Shown: one piece after another, positions 33,909-43,178 of the stretch
How positions within the stretch are numbered: the stretch's first letter is position 1
How the letters are laid out: each line of letters begins with the position of its first letter
Source: Ruegeria sp. TM1040
Lineage (GTDB): Bacteria > Pseudomonadota > Alphaproteobacteria > Rhodobacterales > Rhodobacteraceae
DNA length: 64,000 nt
Direction of reading: 5' to 3'
Assembly: GCF_000014065.1 (NCBI RefSeq)
Contig: NC_008044.1
Span: 1,015,501 to 1,079,500, forward strand
The notes under the pieces: model-generated
What the model saw: the letters and a program-made list of their open reading frames with translations, nothing else
What the model was told of the DNA's origin: nothing
The model's database searches: none
Made by a program: the position numbers and the translations under genes

Positions 33909-34157
33909 ATGAAAACCATCGCCCAGATTGCCACCGCGATTGTGATGACGGCCGCGGCCCCGGTCACTGCCCAGAATTTTGCCGTCGAAGTTGATGCCGA
34001 TGGCAATGGCACCCTGTCGTTTGAAGAGCTGCGACTGGCCTATCCTGCCCTGACAGAAGAGGTTTTTGCGCAGGTAGACCTCGACGCCAGTGGAGGGGCG
34101 GACCTCGAGGAGGTCATCGCAGCGCAGGAGGCAGGCCTTCTGGTGATCAACGGCTGA
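33909..34157 (+). CDS. Small secreted EF-hand protein
   Basis: An 82-residue protein with a signal peptide (about 1-21, ending APVTA) and two calcium-binding loops. Loop 1 is DADGNGTLSFEE (positions 1, 3, 5, 12 acidic or Asn, canonical). Loop 2, DLDASGGADLEE, keeps the D-x-D-x-S pattern and the acidic end. Such one-pair EF-hand proteins are common in Rhodobacteraceae; the function is unclear, likely periplasmic calcium binding. A strong GAGAGGAGAG lies upstream of the ATG. Confidence 0.85.
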   Translation: MKTIAQIATAIVMTAAAPVTAQNFAVEVDADGNGTLSFEELRLAYPALTEEVFAQVDLDASGGADLEEVIAAQEAGLLVING

Positions 34158-34516
34158 ACGCGGCAGGCGCGCGCGCCTTAGCGGTGGGCCCTTGAATACC
34201 TTCGCGAACCCGGCCCCCGGATGTGTAACAGGTCCAAGTGTATCTTGTTGCGGGCAGTCGACTTGGTCGCAGCTGCGGTTCAGTCAGTTCCCGGCGTATC
34301 CCGCCCCCAGGATGCGCCCCTCTCACACCCCAAAAGTGAGCTCAACTGGCGATCCGGTGTTGCAACCGGAGAAGACCTCCCGCTTTTGCGGCGAGGTCTT
34401 TTTCCCATGCGGCCCCCCTTGGCCCGGAGTGTTCTGGCGCAACATATCACATGCTGCGGGAACACGTGTTTTCGTCTTCCTCGAGTTCGATGTATATTCG
34501 AATAACGTGAATTTGA
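34158..34516. other. 359-bp intergenic region with a terminator
   Basis: A rho-independent terminator at 34372-34403 lies 215 bp after the EF-hand stop, too far for a simple 3' UTR, so an untranslated RNA could end here. An inverted repeat TCCGGT/ACCGGA lies just before it (about 34353-34370). No open frame is convincing. The TetR gene on the minus strand ends at 34517. Confidence 0.45.
34372..34403 (+). terminator. Rho-independent terminator in the 34.2-34.5 kb intergenic region
   Basis: An 8-bp stem (AAGACCTC at 34372-34379 with GAGGTCTT at 34393-34400) extends through CCGC/GCGG with one bulged C, closes on TTTT, and is followed by TTT. It can serve the EF-hand gene or an unannotated RNA. 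Confidence 0.85.
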
Positions 34517-35101
34517 CTAATCCTCTGTGTCCGGGGCGCCATCCACGTAACTCTGCAGGGTCGCGGCGCAGAGATCCTCGAGCACGGGGCCATGGCGCGT
34601 ATTGAGGGCATCGATCCTGGCCATGCGGCGCAGCACATCAAACCCCAAAAGGGCGCTGAAGATCATTGCAGCGCGTTGATCCGCATGTGCCCCTCCAAGC
34701 CAGCCGGAGATTTCAGGCAAGAGCCGTTCTTCTACGGCGCGTCGTAGACGCTCGCCGACAACCGGGCTGCCCAGAGAGTTTACAAATGCTGCAGTGGGGT
34801 CAAGGTCTATATATTTGAAATCTTTTGAAAGCATGGCGGATGCCGTTCGCCTGCCAAAGCCGTCCTGCGGGCCCGCCAGCAAGGCGTCAATGGTAATCGC
34901 CTCTACAACCGCCTCCTCGAACAACTGCTCTTTGGAGCCGAAGTACCGGTTCACCAGCGCCACGTTGACGCCTGCCTCTGCCGCGATTTCGCGCATCCCT
35001 GTGGCATCAAAACTCTGTTTGGAAAAACGCCGCTGCGCCGCCGCAAGAATGCGCTTTCGTGTTGATTCTGCGTTTCTCTGTTGGGGGCTGCTTTCGCTCA
35101 T
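34517..35101 (-). CDS. TetR/AcrR-family transcriptional regulator
   Basis: A 194-residue regulator. The N-terminal HTH reads TRKRILAAAQRRFSKQSFDA then TGMREIAAEAGVNVALVNRY and FGSKEQLFEEAV (TetR pattern, about 14-65). The C-terminal ligand domain ends with PVLEDLCAATLQSYV. ATG at 35099-35101 is chosen; an upstream in-frame extension would run through the shared promoter. The gene is divergent from a short-chain dehydrogenase gene with an inverted repeat between them, so it probably represses itself and that gene. The ligand is unknown. Confidence 0.9.
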   Translation of the reverse strand: MSESSPQQRNAESTRKRILAAAQRRFSKQSFDATGMREIAAEAGVNVALVNRYFGSKEQLFEEAVVEAITIDALLAGPQDGFGRRTASAMLSKDFKYIDLDPTAAFVNSLGSPVVGERLRRAVEERLLPEISGWLGGAHADQRAAMIFSALLGFDVLRRMARIDALNTRHGPVLEDLCAATLQSYVDGAPDTED

Positions 35102-35141
35102 CTTGGCTTTCTCTTGACGTGTAAACGATTGTTGACTATCT

Positions 35142-35181
35142 GCATTGCCACATGTAAGCGTTCGTATACATGTGGTGATGC
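35142..35181. promoter_or_regulatory. Candidate TetR operator between the divergent TetR and SDR genes
   Basis: GCATTGCCACATGTA (35142-35156) and TACATGTGGTGATGC (35167-35181) form an inverted repeat, 13 of 15 matching, with a 10-nt centre. The perfect core is CCACATGTA/TACATGTGG. It lies 41 bp from the TetR start and 76 bp from the SDR start. The regulator's autoregulation is inferred from placement. Confidence 0.6.
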
Positions 35182-35256
35182 TACAAGTACAGCGCATCCC
35201 CGCGCTTGACCAGACGGTTGCGAGGTTTTTGGGTGATTGGAGTGAGTGGAACACAT

Positions 35257-36090
35257 ATGACAACATCGAAACATAAGGTCATCGTCGTGACAGGCGCATC
35301 TTCCGGCATCGGGAAAACCGGCGCTCTGCGGCTTATTTCCGAGGGCTATACCGTCTATGGCGCGGCCCGCAGTGTCGACAAGATGCAGGATCTCGTCGTG
35401 GCAGGCGGCCATGCGCTGCCTCTTGATGTCACTGATGCAAGCTCGGTGAAACAGGCCGTGGCGCAGGTTCTAAAGGAGCAAGGGCGGATCGATGTGCTGT
35501 GGAACAACGCTGGCTATTCTGTTGCGGGCGCTGTCGAGGATGTGCCACTGTTGGATGCCCGTCAGCAGTTTGAGGTGAACCTTTTTGGTGTTGCCGAGAT
35601 CACAAAGACGGTTCTGCCCCAGATGCGCAAGCAGCGCTCTGGGCTGATTATCAATACGAGTTCCGTCGGTGGCAAAGTCTTTTCCCCACTCAACGCGTGG
35701 TATCACGCCTCTAAATTTGCGCTTGAGGGGTGGAGTGATGCGCTCCGGCTTGAGCTGGCCGCGTTCAACATAGACGTCGTTGTTCTTGAGCCCGGCGGGA
35801 TCAAGACCGACTTCGGCCGCACAATGTATGAGCCGCTCCTCAAAAGAGCCGAAGGCGGGGCTTATGAGGCATTTACGCAGAGAATCGCGGCCTCCTACGA
35901 GCGCTATTACACCGCCAATGACAGCACTCTCTCGCCGCCTTCGGTTGTGGGGGAGGCGGTTGCAAAGATCGTTCAGAGCACACGCCCCCCGACGCGCTAT
36001 GCGGTCGGGTACATGGCGCGCACCGCTCTTGCGCTGCGCTGGCTTCTCAGCGACCGCCTATTCTCGCGGATGATAATGACACAGTTCTAG
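35257..36090 (+). CDS. Short-chain dehydrogenase/reductase, TetR-linked
   Basis: A 277-residue Rossmann-fold SDR. Seen: cofactor motif VVTGASSGIG near residue 10, NNAG (LWNNAGYSVAG near 86), catalytic Ser in INTSSVGG near 137 and Y-x3-K in WYHASKFALEGW near 151. The residues A-R-S after strand 2 (VYGAARS) favour NADPH. LDVTDASSV and a short membrane-like C-terminus complete the protein. It is classical SDR but the substrate is unknown. ATG 35257 is preceded by GGAGTGAG. Expression is probably controlled by the divergent TetR gene. Confidence 0.9.
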   Translation: MTTSKHKVIVVTGASSGIGKTGALRLISEGYTVYGAARSVDKMQDLVVAGGHALPLDVTDASSVKQAVAQVLKEQGRIDVLWNNAGYSVAGAVEDVPLLDARQQFEVNLFGVAEITKTVLPQMRKQRSGLIINTSSVGGKVFSPLNAWYHASKFALEGWSDALRLELAAFNIDVVVLEPGGIKTDFGRTMYEPLLKRAEGGAYEAFTQRIAASYERYYTANDSTLSPPSVVGEAVAKIVQSTRPPTRYAVGYMARTALALRWLLSDRLFSRMIMTQF

Positions 36091-36184
36091 GGGCCCGGCG
36101 CTCTGTGTTCGCGCCAGCCTCAAGAAAAAGTCCAACATCCCTCTATGCTGGGTGTCCGTAGATTGATTTGCCAAAGAGAAGTTT

Positions 36185-36259
36185 TGGCTCCGGCGGTAGG
36201 GATCGAACCTACGACCAATTGATTAACAGTCAACTGCTCTACCGCTGAGCTACGCCGGA
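36185..36259 (-). tRNA. tRNA-Asn (anticodon GTT)
   Basis: The minus strand folds as a complete tRNA of 75 nt: acceptor TCCGGCG pairs with CGCCGGA, the D-arm is TAGCTCAGCGGTAGAGCA, the anticodon loop CTGTTAA places GTT at 36227-36225, and the T-arm GTAGGTTCGATCCCTAC is canonical. The CCA end is encoded (36187-36185). It sits between the SDR and chemoreceptor genes. Confidence 0.97.
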
Positions 36260-36514
36260 GTGTGAGCGCTCGTATACCGATGCCCTCCACGGGCGTCCAG
36301 CGGAAATTTGCACCCGCCAGAAAATTTCTTGTCTCGGCCTTGTACCACAGGGGTATTGGTCGCTTGCGGATCGCATCACGACACCCGGTGGATCGTTCGG
36401 ATGTCTAGAAAATTGTAAGATTTATGCTGCTTTTGTGGCAGAAACCTTATCGGCGCTTAAGAGAATAACAATGGATTTCGGCCAGAGTGTTCCCAACTAA
36501 TTTGGAGAAACACC

Positions 36515-38341
36515 ATGTTCTTAGCATCTTGGTTCCGGAACATGCCCGTGAAGCGTAAGATCCTGCTTCCTGGGATGGCTGGATTGCTCATGATGATCTG
36601 CGTGATCACGACTTACTGGACTCAGCGCCTGTCGACGGCGCTCTATAGCGGCTTTGAAGAGCAGGTCGCGCTGACTGAGTCCTACATCGCGGCGCCCCTC
36701 GCGACGGCCGCATGGAACTATGATGGCGACTTGGCCAATACGACACTGGCTTCGCTTGCCGAGCGCGAGTCCTTTGTGTTTGCGCGTGTGGTCAGCAGCG
36801 GCGATGTGCTTGCCGAAGCCTTCAAGGGAGAGGCGATGGAAGAGGCGTGGATCGCGCAATCTACCAGTCTGCTTGAATCCGATCAGGTGCGGCTGGAGGA
36901 TGGCGATTTCACCTACTTCAAGACGCCCTTGATGTTCGAAGGTGAAGAAGCCGGCAATATGGTCTGGGCGCTCGACACCTCGATCATTGCCAACCAGATC
37001 ATGAATGCCAACATTATCGCGGCCAGCCTTGGTTTTGCGATTTTCGCAGGCTTTTCGGTCGTCTTCTACCTCATCGCAGTTGCGGTATCGCGCCCGATCG
37101 AGAATGTGGTGACGCATATTGACGCGCTGCAGCACGGTGACACGACGCGTGAAATCCCCGAGGCGAACCGCCGTGATGAAATTGGCGCATTGGGCAAGGC
37201 GCTGGTCGATTTCCGCGACACATCCGCCGAGCAGAAGCGCATGGAAGAAGAAAAACGCAAGCAGGACGCGGTGCAGGAACATGTCGTGACCGTTCTCTCC
37301 GAGGCGCTTGGCAAGCTGTCCACCGGCGACCTCACGGTGAGCATCAAGGACGATTTCCCGGCGGATTACGAGAAGCTCAGCAAGGATTTCAACGCTCTGG
37401 TCAATCGCCTGTTCGATACGGTTTCGGCTGTGGTCGATGCGGCGGACAGCATCCAGAACGGTTCCACCGAGATCAGCTCGGCCTCTGACGATCTTGCGCG
37501 CCGCACCGAGAGCCAGGCGGCCACCCTTGAAGAAACCGCTGCTGCACTGGATGAGCTGACTGCATCGGTGCGTCAGGCCGCCGAAGGGGCTGGAAGCGTG
37601 TCCAACACCATGGAAGAGGCAAAAGCCGAAGCCGTGAACAGCGGCACCATCGTCAACAATGCCGTTTCGGCCATGACCGAGATCGAGCAATCCTCGAATC
37701 ACATCTCTCAGATCATCGGCGTGATTGATGACATTGCCTTCCAGACCAACCTTCTGGCGCTGAACGCGGGTGTCGAAGCCGCGCGTGCAGGTGAAGCAGG
37801 GCGCGGGTTTGCCGTGGTGGCCTCCGAGGTGCGCGCCTTGGCGCAACGCTCCTCCGATGCAGCCATGGAGATCAAGACCCTCATCGGCGACAGCTCCAAA
37901 CAGGTGGAACGTGGTGTGGATCTCGTCGGCAAGGCAGGCGATGCGCTTCACAACATCGTTGAGCGTGTCACCCAGATCTCCGGCCTGATCTCTGACATTG
38001 CACAAGGCGCGAGCGAGCAATCCGCAGGTCTTGGCGATATCAACAGCGGCATGGTGGAACTGGATCAGGTGACCCAGCAGAACGCCGCCATGGTGGAAGA
38101 GGCGACTGCCGCGAGCCATATGCTCAAGGCCAATGCGGTCAACCTCGCGCAGATGGTTGCTCATTTCCAGCTCGGCGCCGGTGGGCGCGCGGCTTCTGCT
38201 GCTCCAGCCCCTGCTGCAAAGGATGCCGAGACGATCGCGCCGTCGGCCCATGGCGAGGATTGGGACTATACGCCCGAACCAAGTCAGGTGGCCGTCGCCA
38301 GCAGCGGCAACGCGGCGGCGAAGATCTGGGAAGACTTCTGA
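36515..38341 (+). CDS. Methyl-accepting chemotaxis protein
   Basis: A 608-residue receptor. TM1 is near residues 13-33 ([20 protein letters not shown]), then a short periplasmic sensor part of about 125 residues, TM2 near 164-190, a HAMP domain ([20 protein letters not shown]), and the signalling domain with the hairpin tip [20 protein letters not shown] and [20 protein letters not shown] near 408. The sensor is too short to be a Cache or 4HB of standard type and I do not recognise it. The C-terminus lacks the NWETF pentapeptide. GGAG lies 9 nt before the ATG. No che genes are nearby. A terminator follows. Confidence 0.94.
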   Translation: MFLASWFRNMPVKRKILLPGMAGLLMMICVITTYWTQRLSTALYSGFEEQVALTESYIAAPLATAAWNYDGDLANTTLASLAERESFVFARVVSSGDVLAEAFKGEAMEEAWIAQSTSLLESDQVRLEDGDFTYFKTPLMFEGEEAGNMVWALDTSIIANQIMNANIIAASLGFAIFAGFSVVFYLIAVAVSRPIENVVTHIDALQHGDTTREIPEANRRDEIGALGKALVDFRDTSAEQKRMEEEKRKQDAVQEHVVTVLSEALGKLSTGDLTVSIKDDFPADYEKLSKDFNALVNRLFDTVSAVVDAADSIQNGSTEISSASDDLARRTESQAATLEETAAALDELTASVRQAAEGAGSVSNTMEEAKAEAVNSGTIVNNAVSAMTEIEQSSNHISQIIGVIDDIAFQTNLLALNAGVEAARAGEAGRGFAVVASEVRALAQRSSDAAMEIKTLIGDSSKQVERGVDLVGKAGDALHNIVERVTQISGLISDIAQGASEQSAGLGDINSGMVELDQVTQQNAAMVEEATAASHMLKANAVNLAQMVAHFQLGAGGRAASAAPAPAAKDAETIAPSAHGEDWDYTPEPSQVAVASSGNAAAKIWEDF

Positions 38342-38397
38342 CGCAATTGTTGCTGGTGGCCAATACGCGCCGGCCTCGATTGCAAAGCTCAGCTTAC

Positions 38398-38425
38398 CCC
38401 GGCGCCACCTGGCGCCGGGTTTTTC
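38398..38425 (+). terminator. Rho-independent terminator of the chemoreceptor gene
   Basis: A 9-bp perfect stem (CCCGGCGCC at 38398-38406 with GGCGCCGGG at 38411-38419) closed by ACCT is followed by TTTTTC. It lies 56 bp past the stop. Confidence 0.93.
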
Positions 38426-39327
38426 GATCTGAGCCCAATATGCAGTCTCATCGCACGCTGTACAGGGACGTATGGCGGCGGAACGAAGGGAGCCGCGACG
38501 GTCTGACGCGAGATGCGATGAAACTGAGCCCCCATGCCGTTGTGTTCACGCAGAGAGTTGCATTGTGATCCACGTTTTGACCTCCAAGCGCGCTCCGAGC
38601 GTGATGAATGGTGCTGTGTTCAGTTTTTCCATCGGCACCGGCCCAATTGAGATCAGACATGTGATGGGCGCAGGCTCATTCGTGCCCTGTGCAATGCGCG
38701 CCATCCTCGAGGCGTCCGCGCCTATCAGATAGAGGATGATTGGGCACGGCCGTGTGGCAGTCAGGCTGTCATCGCAATGGCGCAAAAAGACGCGCAATCC
38801 CAATCCTTGTTGAGAGTCTTTGAACGGGATTGTTTCGCGCCGATCCCGTTTGGACTGGGATCGCTGATCCAACAGTGTGGCCTTTCGCAAGGCTCGACTA
38901 AGGTATTGAAAATAGTCCGATGAAAGGCAGACGCCTCATTGGTGTATCCGCTCCTTCGGTCAGCCTGAAGGACGCGCAGAGACACGCGCTTGGCGCGATC
39001 CGCAAAGAGCAGGGGGGCAATTCCGCCAAAGGCCCTCGTAGCAAGATTGTCCCGAACAAACGCAGAGGGCTCTGCCATGTAGAGGGCGCTCCAACACGCG
39101 CGGTTATCGGTTGAGTGACCTGAAACGACTGGTTGGCGACAATGTGGGTAGGGACAGGCCGGAGTGTTCTGGCGCGGGGATCTCTATGATTTTCCGAAGA
39201 ACCTGCGCGCGGCGTGGCAGGCCAAGGGGCGGCATTTGCGGGACATGTGACTGAACACGCCAGCGCACCCCGCGTTGCCTCACTCACAGTCTCTTGCGCG
39301 AGACTTTGGATACAGGCAATGGGGATC
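38426..39327. other. About 0.9 kb without a supported gene; possible gene remnant near the end
   Basis: Frames on both strands reach about 140 codons but none has a recognisable domain or ribosome-binding site. At 39164-39250 a short frame ends VFWRGDLYDFPKNLRAAWQA then KGRHLRDM and a TGA. The composition looks like real protein. A different frame at 39111-39150 reads LSDLKRLVGDNVGRD, as if a frameshift separates two pieces of one decayed gene. Both are preceded by sequence without coding character. Confidence 0.4.
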
Positions 39328-39360
39328 AAAAAACGCCCCGCTGAAGATCCAGCGGGGCGT
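39328..39360 (-). terminator. Rho-independent terminator of the RND efflux operon
   Basis: An 11-bp perfect stem (39333-39343 with 39350-39360, ACGCCCCGCTG/CAGCGGGGCGT) with a 6-nt loop, followed on the minus strand by TTTTTT. It lies 15 bp after the stop of the pump gene. Confidence 0.94.
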
Positions 39361-39374
39361 CCATGGTGCTTGTG

Positions 39375-42300
39375 CTATTCGGCTGCCTCAAGGGGCTTTG
39401 GGCCGATGCGCGGCGGCTCTGTCGTGCCCTTTTGCGCGGGCGGCTTCGTGCTGTCCGGCCAGTCTGGCGCGGTCCAGTCCACCTCTGTCGAGGGCAGTCG
39501 CCGTGCTTTCTTGGCAAGCTCCATATCCCGTGCGATCTGGCTGCCGCGACCTCCCGTCACGCGGGCCAGCAGGCGCAGCAGGGCCACCACATAGGTCCAG
39601 AACCAAACACGGATCGCCAGCAACGAGGGCGTAACCACCAGCGTCAGAACTGTCGCCACGCCGAGGCCGAACACAACCGCAGTGGCCAGCTGTTTCCACC
39701 AGAGCGCGGTCGGGCTGTCGATGGAGTAGCCGCCGTTGACGAAGTCGAGACTCACGCCAAACATCATCGGGGCAAGGCCCGCCATGGTTGTGATCGTGGT
39801 CAGCAGCACCGGACGGATGCGCGCCTCGGCGGTGCGAATGATCGCCTCAAGGCGCGGCATGTGCTGGCTGAACTCCTGGTAGGTATCGATGAGAACAATG
39901 TTGTTGTTCACAACGATCCCAGCCAGCGCCACGATGCCGGTCCCGGTCATGATGATGGAGAAGGGCTGCTCCATGACCATCATTCCGATCAATACGCCCG
40001 TGGTGGACAGGACCACCGCCAGAAGCACCAGTATCGAGTTGTAGAAGCTGTTGAACTGCGCCAGCAGGATCACAAACATCAAACCCAGCGCGCCCGCAAA
40101 GGCTTTCATCAGGAAGGCACCGGATTCGGCCTGTTCTTCCTGGTCACCGGTCCATTCCCAGTCGATCGAGGCGTCAAACGGAGAGCTTTCCAACCAGGTG
40201 GTCAGTTCCGCGATCCGCTCGTTGGCATTGATCGCGACGGTCTGCGTGCTGCCGCTCGATAGGGCCTCATTGAGCTCGGCAACAGAGCCGACACCGGTGA
40301 GGGTCTTTACTTCGACCAGAGCGCCACTCGGTAGGGTGACCGTCTCGCCGGAGGGCGCAATCCCTTCTGGGATCGCCTTAACAACAGCCAACGAGACCGT
40401 CTCGCCACTGTCGTCCTCGGTGAGGACACGGCTCAGCCCGGGTTCAACATCTGCCTTCACGTCATAGTAGCGCTGCTGCTCGACGCGCGAGATTTCGGCG
40501 AGTTTGGGCACCGGCTTGCGGGTCACAAAGTTGGAGAGTGGCACCAGGCCTTCCTCGGTGCGCAGCTTCAACGTGTCGAGCGTCGACAGAACGCGCTGCT
40601 CATCGGGAAGGCGCAGACGGATTTCGATTTCCTCGTCCGAGCTGTCGACGCGCATGGTATCAAGGAGGATGCCGCGGGTCACCAGCTGCACCATCGCGCC
40701 CACGGTGGCCACGTCGGCGCCGTAGCGTCCGGCCTTGGCCACATCGACGTCGATTTCCCAATCGATGCCCGGCAGGGGCAGGCTGTCTTCGATCAGCGTG
40801 AGCCCGGGCGTGGTTTCGAATTTTTCGCGCGCCATTTCTGTTGCGGCGCGCAGTGGCTCCCACTCGTCGCCCTTGATGCGCAGGTGCAGGGGTTTGCCCG
40901 ATGCCGGTCCGCCCTCAAGCGCCTTGATCTCCACCTCAAAGCCCGGAAGCGTGTCGGTGAGTTGTGTCAACTCGTCCAGAACCGTGTTGCCGTCAAAGGC
41001 ATCTGCCGTGACTTCGCGTTCAAACAGTCCACCAAGTATCGGCTCGGATTGGGTGGGGCGGTCTTCCCACGGGATGATCTCGAACTGGACCTGGCCAATG
41101 GTGTCGGGCGGTGTGCTGGCGCCCGATGCATCTGTGTTGAGCCCGCCTTCGCCGGCAAAGGAGAACACGTTGATCACAGCGGGGTGCTGCATGATCAAGG
41201 TCTCGGTGGCACGCACCATCTCGTCTTTTTCGCGCAGAGAGATATTGCCGCGTGCGCGCACATAGGCTGTGGCCTGCTCGGGTTCGCTTTCGACAAAGAA
41301 CTCGACGCCGTGGTTGTTGGTCTGAAAGAGGCCAAAGACCGTAACGATGCCAAACCCGACAACGACAAGCGTCACGATCGGCATCACCGGGTTGCCGACG
41401 ATCATCTTGATGACCCAGCCAAATCCACCAAGGCGCTGGCCTGCGACCACGCGGCGCTGACGCCGTTGCAGTTCTGCTGCGCCAAGCGTGATGGAGGCCG
41501 CAACCGCAAAAAGAATGAAGATAAGCGCCCCAAGAAACGTGGCCCAGATGCTCTCGCCGGCGTCAATCAGGTAGCCGGGGTTCAAGAGCTGCATCGCACC
41601 GGCAAACATGCCCCAGAGCGACACCGGCACCAGTGCGACACGGACCACCCAGGGCAGCGTGCGGCGCAGGGCGTCAGAGGCCACACCAAAAGCACGGCTC
41701 AGACGGCCTGTGACACCGCCCATCACGGGCAGATAGATCAGCGCCACCACGAGCGAAGCCGAAAGAACAAAGATCAGCGTCACCGGCAGCATGCCCATGA
41801 ACTCGCCCGGTACGCCGGGCCAGAACAGCATCGGCAGGAAGGCGCAGAGCGTTGTTGCGGTCGAGGATACCACCGGCCAGAACATGCGCTGCGCTGCCTC
41901 TACATAGGCGTGCATCGGGCCGGAGCCTTCGGCGATGCGTTTGTCGGCGTATTCCACCACGACGATGGCGCCGTCCACAAGCATCCCGACCGCAAGGATC
42001 AGGCCGAACATCACGATGTTGGAGACCGAAATCCCCATGACGGCAAGGAAGGCAAAGCACAAGAGGAACGAAGTGGGGATTGCAAAGCCCACAAGCAGTG
42101 CCGCGCGGCTGCCCAGGGCGGACAGCACCACGATCATCACCAGCGCCACCGCCGTCAGAACCGAGCCTTCAAGCTGGCTCACCATCGAGCCGACCACGCG
42201 GCTCTGGTCGTTGGAGGTGCCAAGGGTCACGGCGGCCTGCAGTTCGGGCGGCCATTTTGCCTGCGATTTTTCAAGCGTCGCCTTCACCTGGTCCACGGTG

Positions 42301-43178
42301 TCGATGAGGTTGAACCCTTTGCGTTTCACCACCTGCAGGGCAAATGTATCGGCGCCGTTGAACCGTGCGGTGCCCTGGCGATCCTCGAAGGTAAAGTTGA
42401 TCTCGGCAAGCTCGCCCAGGGTCACGACCCGGTCGCCATTGGTCTTGACAGGCAGGCCGTAAATGTCCTCGACACTGTCAAAGGAGGAGGGGATCTTGAC
42501 CGAGAACGTGCCCTGATCGCTCTCGACCTCGCCGGCGGCAATCAACTGGTTGTTGTTCTGCACAACATTGATGAGTTCAACGGCGGTGACGTTGTAGGAC
42601 TCCAGGCGCAGGGGGTCGATCAGCACCTCGACCATCTCGTCGCGGTTGCCTGCGATCCCGGCCTCAAGCACCGAATCCAGCGCCTCGAGGTCGTCCTGCA
42701 GATCCTTGGCGAGCCGCGCCATGGTGCGTTCTGGCACCGGGCCGGACATGTTCACGATGACGATGGGAAATTCAGAAAAGTTGATCTCGTGGATCGCGTA
42801 TTTCTCGGCGCCTTCGGGGAATTCCGCCTCGGCCGAGTCCATCGCGTCGCGCACATCGGCCATGACGGCTGTCTTGTCCCAGCCGAAGTCGAACTCCAGC
42901 GCCACGCCCGCATAGCCTTCGGCTGCGGTGGCAGACATTTTGTCGAGCCCGTCAAGATCGGCAAGCTCGGTCTCCATCACCTTCACCAGGAGTGTTTCAG
43001 AGTCCTCGGCAGAGATGCCGGGGAATGGCACGGAGATGAAGAGGGCAGGGATTTCGATGTCGGGCTCGCCCTCTTTGGGCAGGCTCACATAGGCAAATCC
43101 GCCGACCAGCAGCGAGATCGCGATGAAGGCGAGGACCATCCTCGCCCGATCTGCGGCCCAGTTAACAAGACCGATCAT
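39375..43178 (-). CDS. RND efflux transporter, long form with extra membrane segments
   Basis: A 1267-residue pump, about 200 residues longer than AcrB-type proteins. Landmarks: the start GLVNWAADRARMVLAFIAIS, porter domains, the TM4 motif GMLVDGAIVVVEYADKR (one Asp; the second is Gly), and TM10-12 with GIVVNNNIVLIDTYQEF. Two additions stand out: about 130 residues (near 493-620) between TM6 and the second porter part that carry two extra hydrophobic segments, and a hydrophilic tail of about 70 residues. It pumps substrates out with the adaptor gene next to it, using the proton gradient. No outer-membrane channel gene is adjacent. It starts 4 bp inside the adaptor stop (ATGA), so translation is coupled. 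Confidence 0.92.
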   Translation of the reverse strand: MIGLVNWAADRARMVLAFIAISLLVGGFAYVSLPKEGEPDIEIPALFISVPFPGISAEDSETLLVKVMETELADLDGLDKMSATAAEGYAGVALEFDFGWDKTAVMADVRDAMDSAEAEFPEGAEKYAIHEINFSEFPIVIVNMSGPVPERTMARLAKDLQDDLEALDSVLEAGIAGNRDEMVEVLIDPLRLESYNVTAVELINVVQNNNQLIAAGEVESDQGTFSVKIPSSFDSVEDIYGLPVKTNGDRVVTLGELAEINFTFEDRQGTARFNGADTFALQVVKRKGFNLIDTVDQVKATLEKSQAKWPPELQAAVTLGTSNDQSRVVGSMVSQLEGSVLTAVALVMIVVLSALGSRAALLVGFAIPTSFLLCFAFLAVMGISVSNIVMFGLILAVGMLVDGAIVVVEYADKRIAEGSGPMHAYVEAAQRMFWPVVSSTATTLCAFLPMLFWPGVPGEFMGMLPVTLIFVLSASLVVALIYLPVMGGVTGRLSRAFGVASDALRRTLPWVVRVALVPVSLWGMFAGAMQLLNPGYLIDAGESIWATFLGALIFILFAVAASITLGAAELQRRQRRVVAGQRLGGFGWVIKMIVGNPVMPIVTLVVVGFGIVTVFGLFQTNNHGVEFFVESEPEQATAYVRARGNISLREKDEMVRATETLIMQHPAVINVFSFAGEGGLNTDASGASTPPDTIGQVQFEIIPWEDRPTQSEPILGGLFEREVTADAFDGNTVLDELTQLTDTLPGFEVEIKALEGGPASGKPLHLRIKGDEWEPLRAATEMAREKFETTPGLTLIEDSLPLPGIDWEIDVDVAKAGRYGADVATVGAMVQLVTRGILLDTMRVDSSDEEIEIRLRLPDEQRVLSTLDTLKLRTEEGLVPLSNFVTRKPVPKLAEISRVEQQRYYDVKADVEPGLSRVLTEDDSGETVSLAVVKAIPEGIAPSGETVTLPSGALVEVKTLTGVGSVAELNEALSSGSTQTVAINANERIAELTTWLESSPFDASIDWEWTGDQEEQAESGAFLMKAFAGALGLMFVILLAQFNSFYNSILVLLAVVLSTTGVLIGMMVMEQPFSIIMTGTGIVALAGIVVNNNIVLIDTYQEFSQHMPRLEAIIRTAEARIRPVLLTTITTMAGLAPMMFGVSLDFVNGGYSIDSPTALWWKQLATAVVFGLGVATVLTLVVTPSLLAIRVWFWTYVVALLRLLARVTGGRGSQIARDMELAKKARRLPSTEVDWTAPDWPDSTKPPAQKGTTEPPRIGPKPLEAAE

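Noticed and set aside
36185-36259. tRNA-Asn as an integration site of a mobile element
   Set aside because: No integrase and no second copy of the tRNA 3' end were seen on either side.
36521-38251. A 576-codon minus-strand frame opposite the chemoreceptor gene
   Set aside because: Antisense shadow of the signalling domain, without motifs.
38761-39329. Two overlapping minus-strand frames (105 and 143 codons)
   Set aside because: No motif, no ribosome-binding site, and the RND terminator is located at their 5' end; only the plus-strand fragment at 39108-39250 seemed worth noting.
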